From Acerihabitans sp015654925 (GTDB lineage: Bacteria; Pseudomonadota; Gammaproteobacteria; Enterobacterales; Enterobacteriaceae): DNA of 64,000 nt. Below are positions 23,861-33,055 of the stretch, piece after piece (positions within the stretch are counted from its first letter, which is position 1; the number at the start of each line of letters is the position of its first letter). Made by a program: the position numbers and the translations under genes. The stretch is from assembly GCF_047324175.1 (NCBI RefSeq), contig NZ_CP178732.1:3906001-3970000 (forward strand), given 5' to 3'. The notes beneath the pieces are model-generated. The model saw only the letters and a list, made by a program, of their open reading frames with translations. It ran no database searches and was not told where the DNA came from.

Positions 23861-24109
23861 TTTAAGGTCTTTTAGCTCGACCAAAGGCCGGTGATTTTAT
23901 TGGCTCCGGGCACCGGTTTCCCCTCCACTCTGGCCTGATTACGCTAATTACGCAGGGTTGCGTCAGAAATCGCTTCCGGTTGGGTCAAGGAGGAGACCCT
24001 CATATTGTAAGGCGGTAGTAATTTTGCCGATGCGGCGGTTTTACGTTCCAGTGAATAACATTTCATATCAGGCTCCATCACCCCCATACAGATTCTCGAA
24101 ACGGGGAAC

Positions 24110-24634
24110 TATCCTGACAGAGGTGGCGAAACACAAGGTGGCGCCGACCTCCCGCAGGCTGGTCAAACCGGGAGGTTATGCCATGGTCTTTAGTGACTGG
24201 CGACGACTCCCTACCCTCACGGACGTTTTACCGGCCGGGGGGTTATCTGGCGCGGCGTGGTGCCATGGGATAAAACTGCCTCCAGCCGTGCGCCGCATAC
24301 CGGCTATTTTCGCCATCAATATGAATATGTGGTGTGGGGCAACGTCGGGACCCTGCCCAAATGCCGGCATGAGGCCCCTGGCCGTGACTGATGCAAAAGC
24401 GGGTAGCCCCCCGAAAAAACCGCATATGACAGGAAAGCCGATAGAACTGATGGAGCAGTTGGTTAAACCGGTAAGTCCGGGCGGTATTATACTCGACCCG
24501 CTTATGGCGGCGCTTCAACCGGAGTGGCAGCGTTGCGCCAAGGTTATCAGTTTATCGGGATAGAAATGAGTCAGGAATATTTTGATATCGCCGGTCTAAG
24601 GCTGGAAAAAGATTTAAAGCCTTCAATGGGTTGA
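24110..24634 (+). pseudogene. Phage DNA (N6-adenine/N4-cytosine-type) methyltransferase pseudogene
   Basis: Three pieces in different frames match one phage DNA-methylase family: LVKPGGYAMVFSDWRRLPTL (about 24161-24220), then VIWRGVVPWDK and TGYFRHQYEYVVWG after a shift (about 24243-24340), HMTGKPIELMEQLVKPVSPG (24424-24483), and finally YQFIGIEMSQEYFDIAGLR (about 24546-24600). N-terminal DPPY part is lost or unrecognisable. At least two frameshifts; not functional. Confidence 0.75.
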
Positions 24635-24697
24635 CTCGCCATATAATTTTATGAAATATTTTGATAGCTGATAACAAGAATACGAGGGGATCAAAGC

Positions 24698-25369
24698 ATG
24701 GATATGAGAATATGGACGGCCATATTAACCTTAATTGGGCAAATCATTGCTTTCTTGATTTATAGGCATAGCACCGTTAAAGACAAAGATCAGATTGATA
24801 TTGAATTGATTAAGGAATTTAAGGTTCAAAACCCTTCCATTTATTTAGTTGAAAATCTATTTTTTAAAAGATATAAATGCATTCACATTACCTTCGATGA
24901 CATTAAAGCGCTACTACTACACCCGATGCCTCGTCAAGCGATACGGCGTTATGTTGCGGTTAATAAAAGAATCAATGTTTTTCATTTAAAAATCATCAAC
25001 AATACTCTTCATGGAACATACACCACGCCATTCTCAACGACAAAAAAAAAAATTAAAAAAATAATAATTAATATTATATTAGCCTCTCTATTTTACAGTG
25101 CCTCCGTGTATTTACTTATCAAATTGGCACAAGAGGCCGCCTTTATTCACAGTTTATTCATTAACGGAAAAATTTTAGAATACATGCCTATGATAACAGG
25201 GATGCTATTCATTTCTTGTATGTTTCTATTGATCACTTTCCTATGCGTACTAGATGCAATAAGTATTTTTCTTTCTGAAAATAACAGAAATAAAATACTT
25301 TTCGACTTCAATAGCAGCACCGCATTCACTAATGAAAATAAGTTTTTGGAAAAATGGATAAGCGACTGA
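24698..25369 (+). CDS. Orphan AT-rich membrane protein
   Basis: 223 residues, unrecognised. One TM near the N-terminus (about 6-23), a soluble stretch of 100 residues with many Ile/Lys, then two TM segments (about 122-147 and 162-195). Base composition is far more A+T rich than surrounding core genes, suggesting recent transfer. ATG preceded by GAGGGG. Sits between two phage relics, as lysogenic-conversion or defence cargo often does; no role can be assigned. Confidence 0.6.
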   Translation: MDMRIWTAILTLIGQIIAFLIYRHSTVKDKDQIDIELIKEFKVQNPSIYLVENLFFKRYKCIHITFDDIKALLLHPMPRQAIRRYVAVNKRINVFHLKIINNTLHGTYTTPFSTTKKKIKKIIINIILASLFYSASVYLLIKLAQEAAFIHSLFINGKILEYMPMITGMLFISCMFLLITFLCVLDAISIFLSENNRNKILFDFNSSTAFTNENKFLEKWISD

Positions 25370-25604
25370 TATTTAAAACATTGCTTGAAAATCCAGTTCG
25401 GGAAAAATGTATATTCTTTGAAAATGTCGTTTAATTTGGCATTTGAAATTTATATCCTGACTCATTTGTATTGCGCCATCATTGCGCAAACCTTGGTGGC
25501 ATGCCATGGGAAAGATAATCCTGCATCATCACTCAAATCGGATAATCTGGAAGTCGCCACCGCCCTTGCCTCCATTTGCCCGCAGCTGTATGCGTTTGGG
25601 TATA

Positions 25605-26091
25605 TCAGCGCCTGGGCCCTGGGGCTGTTTGTGTTCACTCTGGGCACCGTCCCTGATCAAAACCTGAACCGGTCGGTAGAATACCGCTGGCCGACCAATA
25701 GCCGCCGGCGGCGCAGTTTCTCGGCCCGGGCAATGACCACGCCACCCTTTCCGGCGTGCTGTTGCCCGGGCTGACCGGTGGTCGGCTAGCGCTCCTGGCC
25801 CCGGAAACTATGGCGGCCAAGGGCAAAGCTTGGCCGCTGATCGAGGGCGCCGCAGGATATACGGCATATATGTGGTCACCGGCTATAACGAAACCCGCAC
25901 TCTGTTTTTTTGCCGACGGCGCGACACGACGTACTGAATTTACGCTAAACCTGATGCGCATGGATGAAAGCCTGACGGCGTTACTCGGCGGTCTACTGGA
26001 ACAGGCTAATATCCTTGTTAGCCGCGCCGGGGTAGTCGCCGATAAAATTAAAACCGCCGTGTGTGGGATAGAGCCGCGACGATTCATGTGA
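25605..26091 (+). pseudogene. P2-like tail protein gpU pseudogene
   Basis: First segment ALGLFVFTLGTVPDQNLNRSVEYRWPTNSR matches the gpU N-terminus; the frame then changes near 25705 and continues as QFLGPGNDHATLSGVLLPGL, TGGRLALLAPETMAAKGKAWPLIEG, FFADGATRRTEFTLNLMRMDESL. The gpU start codon is not evident. Single frameshift plus loss of the neighbouring tail gene D. Confidence 0.8.
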
Positions 26092-26137
26092 ATAATTGTT
26101 TTATTTTAATCAGCTCAACCCGGTAAGAGATCCCATT

Positions 26138-26356
26138 ATGATGAAATGTCCCCTTTGCGGCCTGTCGGCCCATACCCGCTCAAGCCGTCAGCTATCAATC
26201 GAGACCAAGGAAAGATATAGCCAGTGTACTAATATACATTGCGGCCATACGTTTATCACAATGGAGACGTTTATTCGCTCAATCATGACGCCAGGAAAAA
26301 TAGAAAATGCCCTGCCACATAGGCCAAATAATCAGCAACGGGCATTACATTTATAA
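26138..26356 (+). CDS. ogr: Ogr/Delta-family zinc-finger activator (P2-like remnant)
   Basis: 72 residues from ATG 26138 (or 26141). Zinc-binding CPLC...HTRSSR...KERYSQCTNIHCGHTFIT is the Ogr/Delta signature (C-x2-C, C-x4-C). In P2 it activates late promoters and lies at the end of the D operon; here it directly follows the gpU pseudogene, gene D being absent. Intact reading frame but without a phage to serve. Confidence 0.88.
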   Translation: MMKCPLCGLSAHTRSSRQLSIETKERYSQCTNIHCGHTFITMETFIRSIMTPGKIENALPHRPNNQQRALHL

Positions 26357-26405
26357 TAAATAATTATGTTTGAAAGGAAATATTGAATACATTACACGCG
26401 GCAGC

Positions 26406-26516
26406 ATGGATGATTTAAAAATCAAGCTGAGCAAACAGCAACCATTATTTTTTGACGAAAAAATGCTGTCGCCATCGGACATTATTAGAGGTTTGCATAA
26501 CAGGAAAAGGCAATAA
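26406..26516 (+). CDS. Small ORF, 36 residues, possibly a gene fragment
   Basis: MDDLKIKLSKQQPLFFDEKMLSP-type peptide ending RGLHNRKRQ between ogr and tRNA-Lys. No ribosome site is evident. May be the tail end of a phage gene left by the deletion that created the P2 remnant. Confidence 0.3.
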   Translation: MDDLKIKLSKQQPLFFDEKMLSPSDIIRGLHNRKRQ

Positions 26517-26540
26517 GAAATACGGCGTTGAGGGGGTTGT

Positions 26541-26616
<76 letters not shown>

Positions 26617-26792
26617 AACGCCGTGCATTATTCTCTAGTCAGCCCTTCCTGTCAAACCCTTCATGCGGTTTTATAACAAAAAATATTACCTGCCGGGCTG
26701 GGGGTTTTCTATTTGTTCGAATTATAACCACCCTTAACGGCTCATTAACAAGGATGATTACATAATAGGCAGTTTGCCGGGCTATCAAAGGC

Positions 26793-27506
26793 TTAGGTTC
26801 TTTTAGCCGCAGCGCGAAATAGCGAGGGGCAGATCTGAAAACGCCGGCGGAATAAGGCGGTAAAATGCGCATGGTTGCAAAAACCACACGCCAGGGCAAT
26901 ATCAGCGACCCGCATAGGGGTGGTCAGCAGTAGCTCTCCCCCCCTTTTCAGGCGTTTTTCCATCAACCATTGCTTAACGGGCATGCCATATTTTTGAAAA
27001 AAAATCACATTCAATTTATGCGTAGAAATGCCTAGTTCCTGTGCATACCGGGAAACTGCCCATTGGTTTATATAATTTTGTTCAAAAAATTCCAAAAGCG
27101 TATTGTTGATATTCACGCCAATGAATTGGCATAAAAGACTGGCAAAATAATTTTTATCGACACCCAGGCAGTAAAGGTATAAGAAGCAAATAGGTAAGCT
27201 TTTTTCCATCGTCATTAATTTTTCGGTGCTCTCAATAACGCAGTTGTCTATTGGTAGTGATTTATATATATCTTTTTTAAAAGGTTCCGCACAAGACAGA
27301 GCGGCTGCCTGTGAAATAAGATCCTGATGTAAAGGTAATAGATTAATGGGGTAACATGTTATAAAAACGAAGTCATCCTGATTTTTTTTAATCAGAATCG
27401 CATTTTCATCTGCCACAACGATATGATTTTCCGGGATAATATGAAGTTTTCCATCCAGGCTTAACGAACCACTTTTTTTAAATAAAATAAACTGTAATAT
27501 ATTCAT
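26793..27506 (-). CDS. AraC-family regulator
   Basis: 237 residues; N-terminal domain without clear sugar-binding signature, C-terminal AraC HTH pair (about 140-230: VSRYAQELGISTHKLNVIFFQKYGMPVKQWLMEKRL and VADIALACGFCNHAHFTALFRRRF). Overall shape resembles regulators of type III secretion and fimbriae (VirF/InvF-like), but such loci are not in the window. AT-rich and probably acquired. Confidence 0.82.
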   Translation of the reverse strand: MNILQFILFKKSGSLSLDGKLHIIPENHIVVADENAILIKKNQDDFVFITCYPINLLPLHQDLISQAAALSCAEPFKKDIYKSLPIDNCVIESTEKLMTMEKSLPICFLYLYCLGVDKNYFASLLCQFIGVNINNTLLEFFEQNYINQWAVSRYAQELGISTHKLNVIFFQKYGMPVKQWLMEKRLKRGGELLLTTPMRVADIALACGFCNHAHFTALFRRRFQICPSLFRAAAKRT

Positions 27507-28124
27507 TAATATTTCCAGGACTCACTTTTTTCATGTAAATAATAGATTTCTATATTTACCTGATTTTTCTTCAACCGCAGCATAATCAAAGCACCATTAA
27601 TTTTCCAACCTTAAACAGAACCTATATTTCGGTGTGATATGCTTTTATATTTGATTTGACGGCTGAGGATGAGAATTGATGCTAAATAGGTTTTTATTAT
27701 CAGTGATAATATCGTTAATCAACGGCGGTTCATCAATGCCGATGTCGGTGTACTAAAATGGCATACAGACACCCGGCGCGGACACCCGCGGCTTCTAAAG
27801 CGCTATTTTATCCTGTCAGCATTACTTCTTTTTAGCCATCGCTTTAGCCATCGCTCATGAAATTACTTAAAACGCTAACGCCGCCGATAACGGCTTATTG
27901 CCGCTGATAAGACCTGCATAATATTGAACGGCGGCATCATAGCGCCTCCCCCGGCGCAGCTCGCAAGAGGGTGGATTTTACGGGCATCTTTGGTTCATTG
28001 GGGCCGATATCTTGCCTGCTTACCGTGCACATTCCTTTTACAGGAAGCTGGCTTTTTAATCAATTCGGCAATCCTCAACATACCTAACTTTATAATTATT
28101 TGATAATAATGGATAAAAATAAGC
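27507..28124. other. AT-rich region upstream of the rut promoter
   Basis: About 620 bp with no supported gene. Contains a duplicated TTTAGCCATCGC near 27833-27855. NtrC-type enhancers would be expected here; GCACCAT at about 27589 and GTGCAC at about 28025 are only half-sites and do not establish one. Confidence 0.35.
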
Positions 28125-28140
28125 TGGCATCACCTTTGCA
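28125..28140 (+). promoter_or_regulatory. sigma54 promoter of the rut operon
   Basis: TGGCATCACCTTTGCA: -24 GG and -12 GC with exactly ten bases between them, matching the RpoN consensus TGGCAC-N5-TTGCA. Lies 113 bp before the rutA ATG. In E. coli rut transcription is NtrC-activated, consistent with this element. Confidence 0.78.
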
Positions 28141-28253
28141 TTAGATTTAGCAATAGCTTTTGCCGTAGCTTTCTTAAGCGCTGATGGATGCGCAGTGCTG
28201 ATGTTATTGGCGTACAGTCACGATAACCCAGTCCGATAATGCTGAGGTGTGAG

Positions 28254-29357
28254 ATGAAGATAGGCGTTTTTATTCCCATCGGTAACAACGGATGGCTGAT
28301 ATCAAGCCATGCTCCCCAATACAAGCCAACATTTGACTTAAACAAGGCCATAGTGCTTAAAGCTGAATTTTATGGTTTCGATTTTGCGCTCTCGATGATT
28401 AAACTGCGCGGTTTTGGCGGTAAAACGGAATTTTGGGATCATAACCTGGAATCATTCACCCTGATGGCCGGACTGGCGGCAGTAACGTCCAAAATAAAAA
28501 TTTATGCCACTGCGGCAACCTTGACCCTGCCGCCCGCTATCGTAGCGCGCATGGCGGTCACCATAGATTCTATTTCAGATGGGCGTTTTGGCATCAACGT
28601 GGTGACGGGCTGGCAGAAACCGGAATACGAGCAGATGGGATTATGGCCCGGCGATGACTATTTTGGCCGTCGTTATGATTACCTCGCGGAATATGTGCAG
28701 GTGCTGCGGGATTTATGGGGTACGGGCCGTTCCGATTTCAAAGGGGAATTTTTCCAGATGAATGATTGCCGCGTAAGTCCGCAGCCACAGACGCCTATGA
28801 CGGTGATCTGCGCCGGGCAGAGCGACGCCGGTATGGCTTTCTCGGCGAAATATGCCGATTACAACTTTTGTTTTGGCAAAGGCGTCAATACGCCGGCCGC
28901 TTTTGCGCCCACCGTGCAACGAATGAAACAAGCCGCCGCAAGCGCAGGCCGTAATGTCTCCTCTTATGTACTGTTTATGGTAATTGCGGATGAAACCGAC
29001 GAGCAGGCGCGAGCCAAATGGGAACATTATAAAGCGGGCGCGGATCGGGAGGCATTGGCCTGGCTTACCGAACAAAGCGCGAAGGACACGCGTTCCGGAC
29101 CGGATACCAACGTTAGGCAAATGGCGGACCCCACATCGGCGGTGAATATCAATATGGGTACGCTGGTTGGCTCGTTTGCCAATGTGGCGCGCATGCTTGA
29201 TGAGGTAGCCGGCGTTTCCGGTACTGAGGGCGTATTGCTGACGTTTGATGACTTCCTGTCGGGGATTGAAAATTTTGGCCGTTTTATCCAGCCGTTAATG
29301 GCGTGTCGCGCCGACATCATTCATCCGCAAGCGCACGGTTCACAGGAGGTCGCATGA
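28254..29357 (+). CDS. rutA: Pyrimidine oxygenase RutA
   Basis: 367 residues. Flavin-dependent monooxygenase of the luciferase-like family that opens the uracil ring to peroxyureidoacrylate. Clear RutA sequence (MKIGVFIPIGNNGWLISSHAPQY start; VTGWQKPEYEQMGLWPGDDYF). ATG at 28254 with GAGGTG upstream preferred over 28239. Requires reduced FMN, supplied in E. coli by RutF, whose gene is not present here. Stop overlaps rutB start. Confidence 0.96.
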   Translation: MKIGVFIPIGNNGWLISSHAPQYKPTFDLNKAIVLKAEFYGFDFALSMIKLRGFGGKTEFWDHNLESFTLMAGLAAVTSKIKIYATAATLTLPPAIVARMAVTIDSISDGRFGINVVTGWQKPEYEQMGLWPGDDYFGRRYDYLAEYVQVLRDLWGTGRSDFKGEFFQMNDCRVSPQPQTPMTVICAGQSDAGMAFSAKYADYNFCFGKGVNTPAAFAPTVQRMKQAAASAGRNVSSYVLFMVIADETDEQARAKWEHYKAGADREALAWLTEQSAKDTRSGPDTNVRQMADPTSAVNINMGTLVGSFANVARMLDEVAGVSGTEGVLLTFDDFLSGIENFGRFIQPLMACRADIIHPQAHGSQEVA

Positions 29358-30103
29358 ATTTTTCAAATGATTTTTCGCGCAATGAATATAAAGCTGGCAA
29401 AACCCCATTAACATTGGCCGCCCGTCCCGAAGCGATTTCGTTTACCGCTGATAGCTCGGCATTAATTGTGGTGGATATGCAAAATGCGTACGCCACGCCG
29501 GGAGGATATTTGGATTTGGCGGGGTTTGATGTCTCGGCAACCGCCCCGGTCATTACCAATATCCAGAGGGCGGTCGCCGCCGCCCATGCGGCCGGCATCC
29601 AGGTCATCTATTTCCAGAACGGCTGGGATGAGCAATATGTGGAAGCCGGCGGCCCCGGCTCGCCAAATTGGCATAAATCCAATGCGTTAAAAACCATGCG
29701 CGCCCGCCCGGAGTTAATGGGCAAATTGCTGGCGAAAGGGGGTTGGGATTATGATTTAGTGGATGCATTACAACCTCGCGCGGAAGATATCATCTTGCCC
29801 AAACCCCGTTATAGCGGCTTTTTTAATACCCCGCTCGACAGCATTCTGCGCTCGCGCGGTATTCGACATTTAATTTTTACCGGTATCGCGACTAATGTCT
29901 GCGTGGAATCGACGCTGCGCGACGGTTTCTTTCTTGAGTATTTCGGAGTGGTGCTCGAAGATGCTACCCACCAGGCCGGCCCGGCTTTTGCGCAGCAGGC
30001 GGCGCTTTATAATATCGAAACGTTTTTCGGCTGGGTTTCCAATGTGGAGACGTTTTGCCAGGCGGTGGATTTTGTCGCCGAGCCTGCCGAACGGCGCGCC
30101 TGA
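29354..30103 (+). CDS. rutB: Peroxyureidoacrylate/ureidoacrylate amidohydrolase RutB
   Basis: 249 residues, isochorismatase-like hydrolase. Catalytic Asp in IVVDMQNAY, Lys in LPKPRYSGF, Cys in ATNVCVESTLRDGF. Releases carbamate and aminoacrylate. ATG overlaps the rutA stop (ATGA), preceded by AGGAGG. Confidence 0.95.
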   Translation: MNFSNDFSRNEYKAGKTPLTLAARPEAISFTADSSALIVVDMQNAYATPGGYLDLAGFDVSATAPVITNIQRAVAAAHAAGIQVIYFQNGWDEQYVEAGGPGSPNWHKSNALKTMRARPELMGKLLAKGGWDYDLVDALQPRAEDIILPKPRYSGFFNTPLDSILRSRGIRHLIFTGIATNVCVESTLRDGFFLEYFGVVLEDATHQAGPAFAQQAALYNIETFFGWVSNVETFCQAVDFVAEPAERRA

Positions 30104-30148
30104 AACGCCGTCCCGCAGAAGTTAATCGCCTAATCGAGGTCATCATTT

Positions 30149-30541
30149 ATGCCAAAAACCGTCATCATCCCGGCCGGCACCGGTATGCCTTTAGCGCCCT
30201 ACGTTCCGGGAACCCTGGCCGACGGCGTAGTCTATGTTTCCGGAACGCTGCCGTTAGATAAAAATAATAATGTCGTATACGTCGGTGATGCCGCCGCCCA
30301 GGCACGCCATGTGCTGGAAACCATCAAAAGCGTGATTGAAACCGCCGGCGGCACGATGTCGGACGTTACCTTTAATTCAATTTTCATAACCGACTGGGCA
30401 GACTACGCCGCCATCAATGAAGTCTACGCTAGCTATTTCCCCGGCGATAAACCGGCGCGATTTTGCATTCAATGCGGATTGGTAAAACCGGATGCAAAAA
30501 TTGAGATTGCCTCGATCGCGCATCTGGGTATTGGCGCGTAA
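30149..30541 (+). CDS. rutC: 3-aminoacrylate deaminase RutC
   Basis: 130 residues, RidA/YjgF superfamily. PAGTGMPLAPYVPGTLADGVVYVSGTL and the C-terminal AKIEIASIAHLG are typical. Removes toxic 3-aminoacrylate, forming malonic semialdehyde. GAGG eight bases before ATG. Confidence 0.94.
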   Translation: MPKTVIIPAGTGMPLAPYVPGTLADGVVYVSGTLPLDKNNNVVYVGDAAAQARHVLETIKSVIETAGGTMSDVTFNSIFITDWADYAAINEVYASYFPGDKPARFCIQCGLVKPDAKIEIASIAHLGIGA

Positions 30542-30562
30542 ATACGCCAGGAGCGGTAACGG

Positions 30563-31351
30563 ATGCAGATGCACTATGAAATAATCGGCAGGCAAGACCC
30601 CAAAGCGCCAGTTATTCTCCTGTCGGCAGGTTTGGGTGGCCATGGGGCTTTTTGGCGGCCGCAGTTAGCGATGCTGGCCGCATCATTCCAGGTCATCATC
30701 TACGATCAGGCGGGTACCGGCATGAGTCAGACGGTATTACCCGAAGGGTACTCACTGCGCGATATGGCTGAAGATGTCGTCAAACTGTTGGATAAATTAG
30801 CGATCGGGCGCTGTTTTTTTATTGGCCACGCGCTGGGAGGAATGATTGGCCTGGAGCTGGCGTTGGCCTACCCCGCTCGTCTCGAACGTTTAATCGTCGT
30901 GAACGGATGGCTGAAGCTGGATGCCCATACCCGCAGGTGCTTCGAGCTGCGCATGGAACTCCTGCGCAACGGTGGCGGAGCAGCCTATATCCGCGCCCAG
31001 CCTTTTTTCCTGTATCCGGCGGACTGGTTATCGGCGCGTGATGGGCAATTGCGACAGGAGCATGAACAACAAGTCCGGCATTTTCAGGGCAGCGCTAATT
31101 TACAGCGCCGGCTGTCCGCGCTGATGGCGGCAGATTTTACCCACCGGCTTGCTGCATTGATAACGCCGGTTTTGGTGATAAGTAGCCGCGACGATATGCT
31201 GGTGCCCTGGCCTTGTTCCCGGCTTTTGGCGGCGGCCCTGCCGTGCGCGGAACTGATAGAGATGACCTACGGCGGTCATGCAATGAGCGTCAGCAATAGC
31301 GAAGTGTTTAATGATTTACTGGCTGATTATCTTAAGCGGCATAGCGATTAA
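30563..31351 (+). CDS. rutD: Alpha/beta hydrolase RutD
   Basis: 262 residues. Alpha/beta-hydrolase fold with GLGGHGAFWRPQL near the oxyanion region; in the nucleophile elbow GHALGG the usual Ser is Ala, which matches RutD proteins that act in carbamate/aminoacrylate hydrolysis without a classical Ser. C-terminal His in YGGHAM. Last gene of this shortened operon; rutE, rutF and rutG do not follow. Confidence 0.9.
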   Translation: MQMHYEIIGRQDPKAPVILLSAGLGGHGAFWRPQLAMLAASFQVIIYDQAGTGMSQTVLPEGYSLRDMAEDVVKLLDKLAIGRCFFIGHALGGMIGLELALAYPARLERLIVVNGWLKLDAHTRRCFELRMELLRNGGGAAYIRAQPFFLYPADWLSARDGQLRQEHEQQVRHFQGSANLQRRLSALMAADFTHRLAALITPVLVISSRDDMLVPWPCSRLLAAALPCAELIEMTYGGHAMSVSNSEVFNDLLADYLKRHSD

Positions 31352-31589
31352 TCGTGATTACTGTTAATTCAAGAGATTAAAGATCCTATTTGCCGCCAAA
31401 AACGCGGTAGCTTCGGTCGGACATTCAACTATTTTTGTTAAACTCAATAAAATTTGATTAAAGTCATAAATTTTAAAGCCACTCAATGATTTTATAACAA
31501 CAGCGGTTCTTTTGACCTGTCAGTGATGGCCTTCACGCAAATACTGTCAGGCAAAGAAAATTTATCATTGAGATTGGGGAGTTCGTTCC

Positions 31590-31847
31590 ATGTCCATCAT
31601 TCGCACCCGGCTAAAATTATTTGGTGGTGACACCGTAGTGGTCCACTGTTCTGAAAAATGCAATATCCACCTGCTTTGCGAAAACCAACCGTCCACCAAT
31701 CATTCGACGCTGGGCTTTGGGGATATCCTTGGCGTTAGCGATCGCGCCTCGGCCTATCTCGGCGTACCTTATAGCGGATTATGGAGCGTAGTAATCGATG
31801 CCCAAAGCGAAAGCCCCGAGCATTCGGTGAGCTATCTGCCCGCGTAA
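31590..31847 (+). CDS. DUF1883 domain protein
   Basis: 85 residues; GGDTVVVHCSEKCNIHLL and VPYSGLWSVVIDAQ match DUF1883, a small beta-sandwich domain found alone or fused to TIR domains. GGGGAG upstream of the ATG at spacing about 9. Occupies the position where rutE-G would lie. Confidence 0.7.
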   Translation: MSIIRTRLKLFGGDTVVVHCSEKCNIHLLCENQPSTNHSTLGFGDILGVSDRASAYLGVPYSGLWSVVIDAQSESPEHSVSYLPA

Positions 31848-31984
31848 GGCCGGTGCGTTATTAAGGTGCGTTATGTTAGGGATCTCGCCCAGGTAAGGGC
31901 CGCGGTAGATCGCGGGCTGTAGCGAAAACGGTTCGATTCAGCGCCGCCGCTAAACAGGGTGGCCGGCGCGCGCGTTCAGCTATG

Positions 31985-32012
31985 AAAAAGCCGCCGGGGA
32001 TACCGGCGGCTT
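31985..32012 (-). terminator. Minus-strand rho-independent terminator
   Basis: AAGCCGCCGG-loop-CCGGCGGCTT followed by TTTT on the minus strand. Could serve the ymdF-like gene 400 bp upstream. Confidence 0.6.
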
Positions 32013-32123
32013 GGTGGTAGGCGCAATGATTGACTGAGTTCACCCGCGCTTAAGTATGCGGATTGCAGGCTTAAGCTTATTGGCACTTATGTTGCTTATA
32101 TTACCATTGAATCACAACAGTAT

Positions 32124-32300
32124 ATGAGTCACGATAATCTTGCGACTCACTACGTACCCTACAACATCTATATCTATCAACTATTATACTGCTGTACATC
32201 TGCTGGTACTGCTTTAACTACTGACGAACTGCTTGTCATACTGCTATTACTGCTAATTGCACTACTACTGCTAATTGCACTACCTGATTTCACTCTTTAA
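32124..32300 (+). CDS. 58-residue Leu-rich single-TM peptide
   Basis: ATG AGT CAC start, polar N-terminus with several Tyr, a CC pair, then ELLVILLLLLIALLLLIAL-type TM span and PDFTL end. An 18-bp tandem repeat (32249-32266, 32267-32284) lies in frame and doubles part of the TM helix. No strong ribosome site, so translation is unproven. Resembles small membrane or type I toxin-like peptides only in general character. Confidence 0.4.
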   Translation: MSHDNLATHYVPYNIYIYQLLYCCTSAGTALTTDELLVILLLLLIALLLLIALPDFTL

Positions 32301-32403
32301 TATCAGGGTGAATTATCATTACGCCTTGCGGCGACCGATCCAGCCGTCTACTACCCGTCCTGCCGGCCACAATGCCGCTTGTTCCAGCGGAAACAGCAAC
32401 GTA

Positions 32404-32583
32404 CTACGAAGAACTTTTACGGCCGCTGCTACTGCTGCGGCCGCCCTTCGCACCCGCGCTGGATGCTCTTTGCGGGTCATTTTTAAAATTCCCCCCGCTG
32501 TGCTGACCACCTTTTTTACCTGCTTCTGATGCTCTTTCACGATCTTCAGCAAAGTTACCTGAACCGCCACGATGTTCGGTCAT
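32404..32583 (-). CDS. ymdF: KGG-motif stress protein (YmdF/YciG family)
   Basis: 59 residues; MTEHRGGSGNFAEDRERASE, GKKGGQHSGGNFKNDPQRAS and GAKGGR are tandem KGG (con-10/GsiB) repeats of hydrophilic stress proteins. GGAGG nine bases before the ATG. In E. coli ymdF lies between rutG and wrbA on the opposite strand, exactly the arrangement here. RpoS control is typical of the family. Confidence 0.9.
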   Translation of the reverse strand: MTEHRGGSGNFAEDRERASEAGKKGGQHSGGNFKNDPQRASSAGAKGGRSSSSGRKSSS

Positions 32584-33055
32584 TGTTAACCTCCGAGTTT
32601 GGATTAAGACATCATAATGCTTTTGGAGATAATATATAATGCTGCATCATTACCTCCTCAACAGCGCCCGTATTAAAAAATACTACATTCCGACGCTGTG
32701 ATTATTAGTATAGCCAATCCCACGGCAGCGAAGTGAAATATTAATATTCAGAAACAAAATACGAACCCAATACAATGCGTTAAAATTTACCCTGCGGGTT
32801 ATCTGTTTGAAACAAATACCTAAAACTACAAAAAAAATATTATAAAAAAAAGCGCCTCAGTAATATATATTAGCAATTCAGCTCTTTCCCTCGACCACAC
32901 TTAAGAATAGTCCTATCTCAGAGCGGCTACCGTATTTGCATTATTCATTTGCATAGTCCGGGTAACCTATTATGGTTAAAGACATCATTCTCATTGCCAG
33001 GCACCACGCGATGAGGCCTTATTATTCGTCACTTAACTTAGAAGGAAGCGCTTAT
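32584..33055. other. Divergent intergenic region ymdF-wrbA
   Basis: 470 bp, AT-rich; holds both promoters. No further gene recognised. An in-frame upstream start for wrbA at 32972 is rejected in favour of 33056. Confidence 0.35.
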
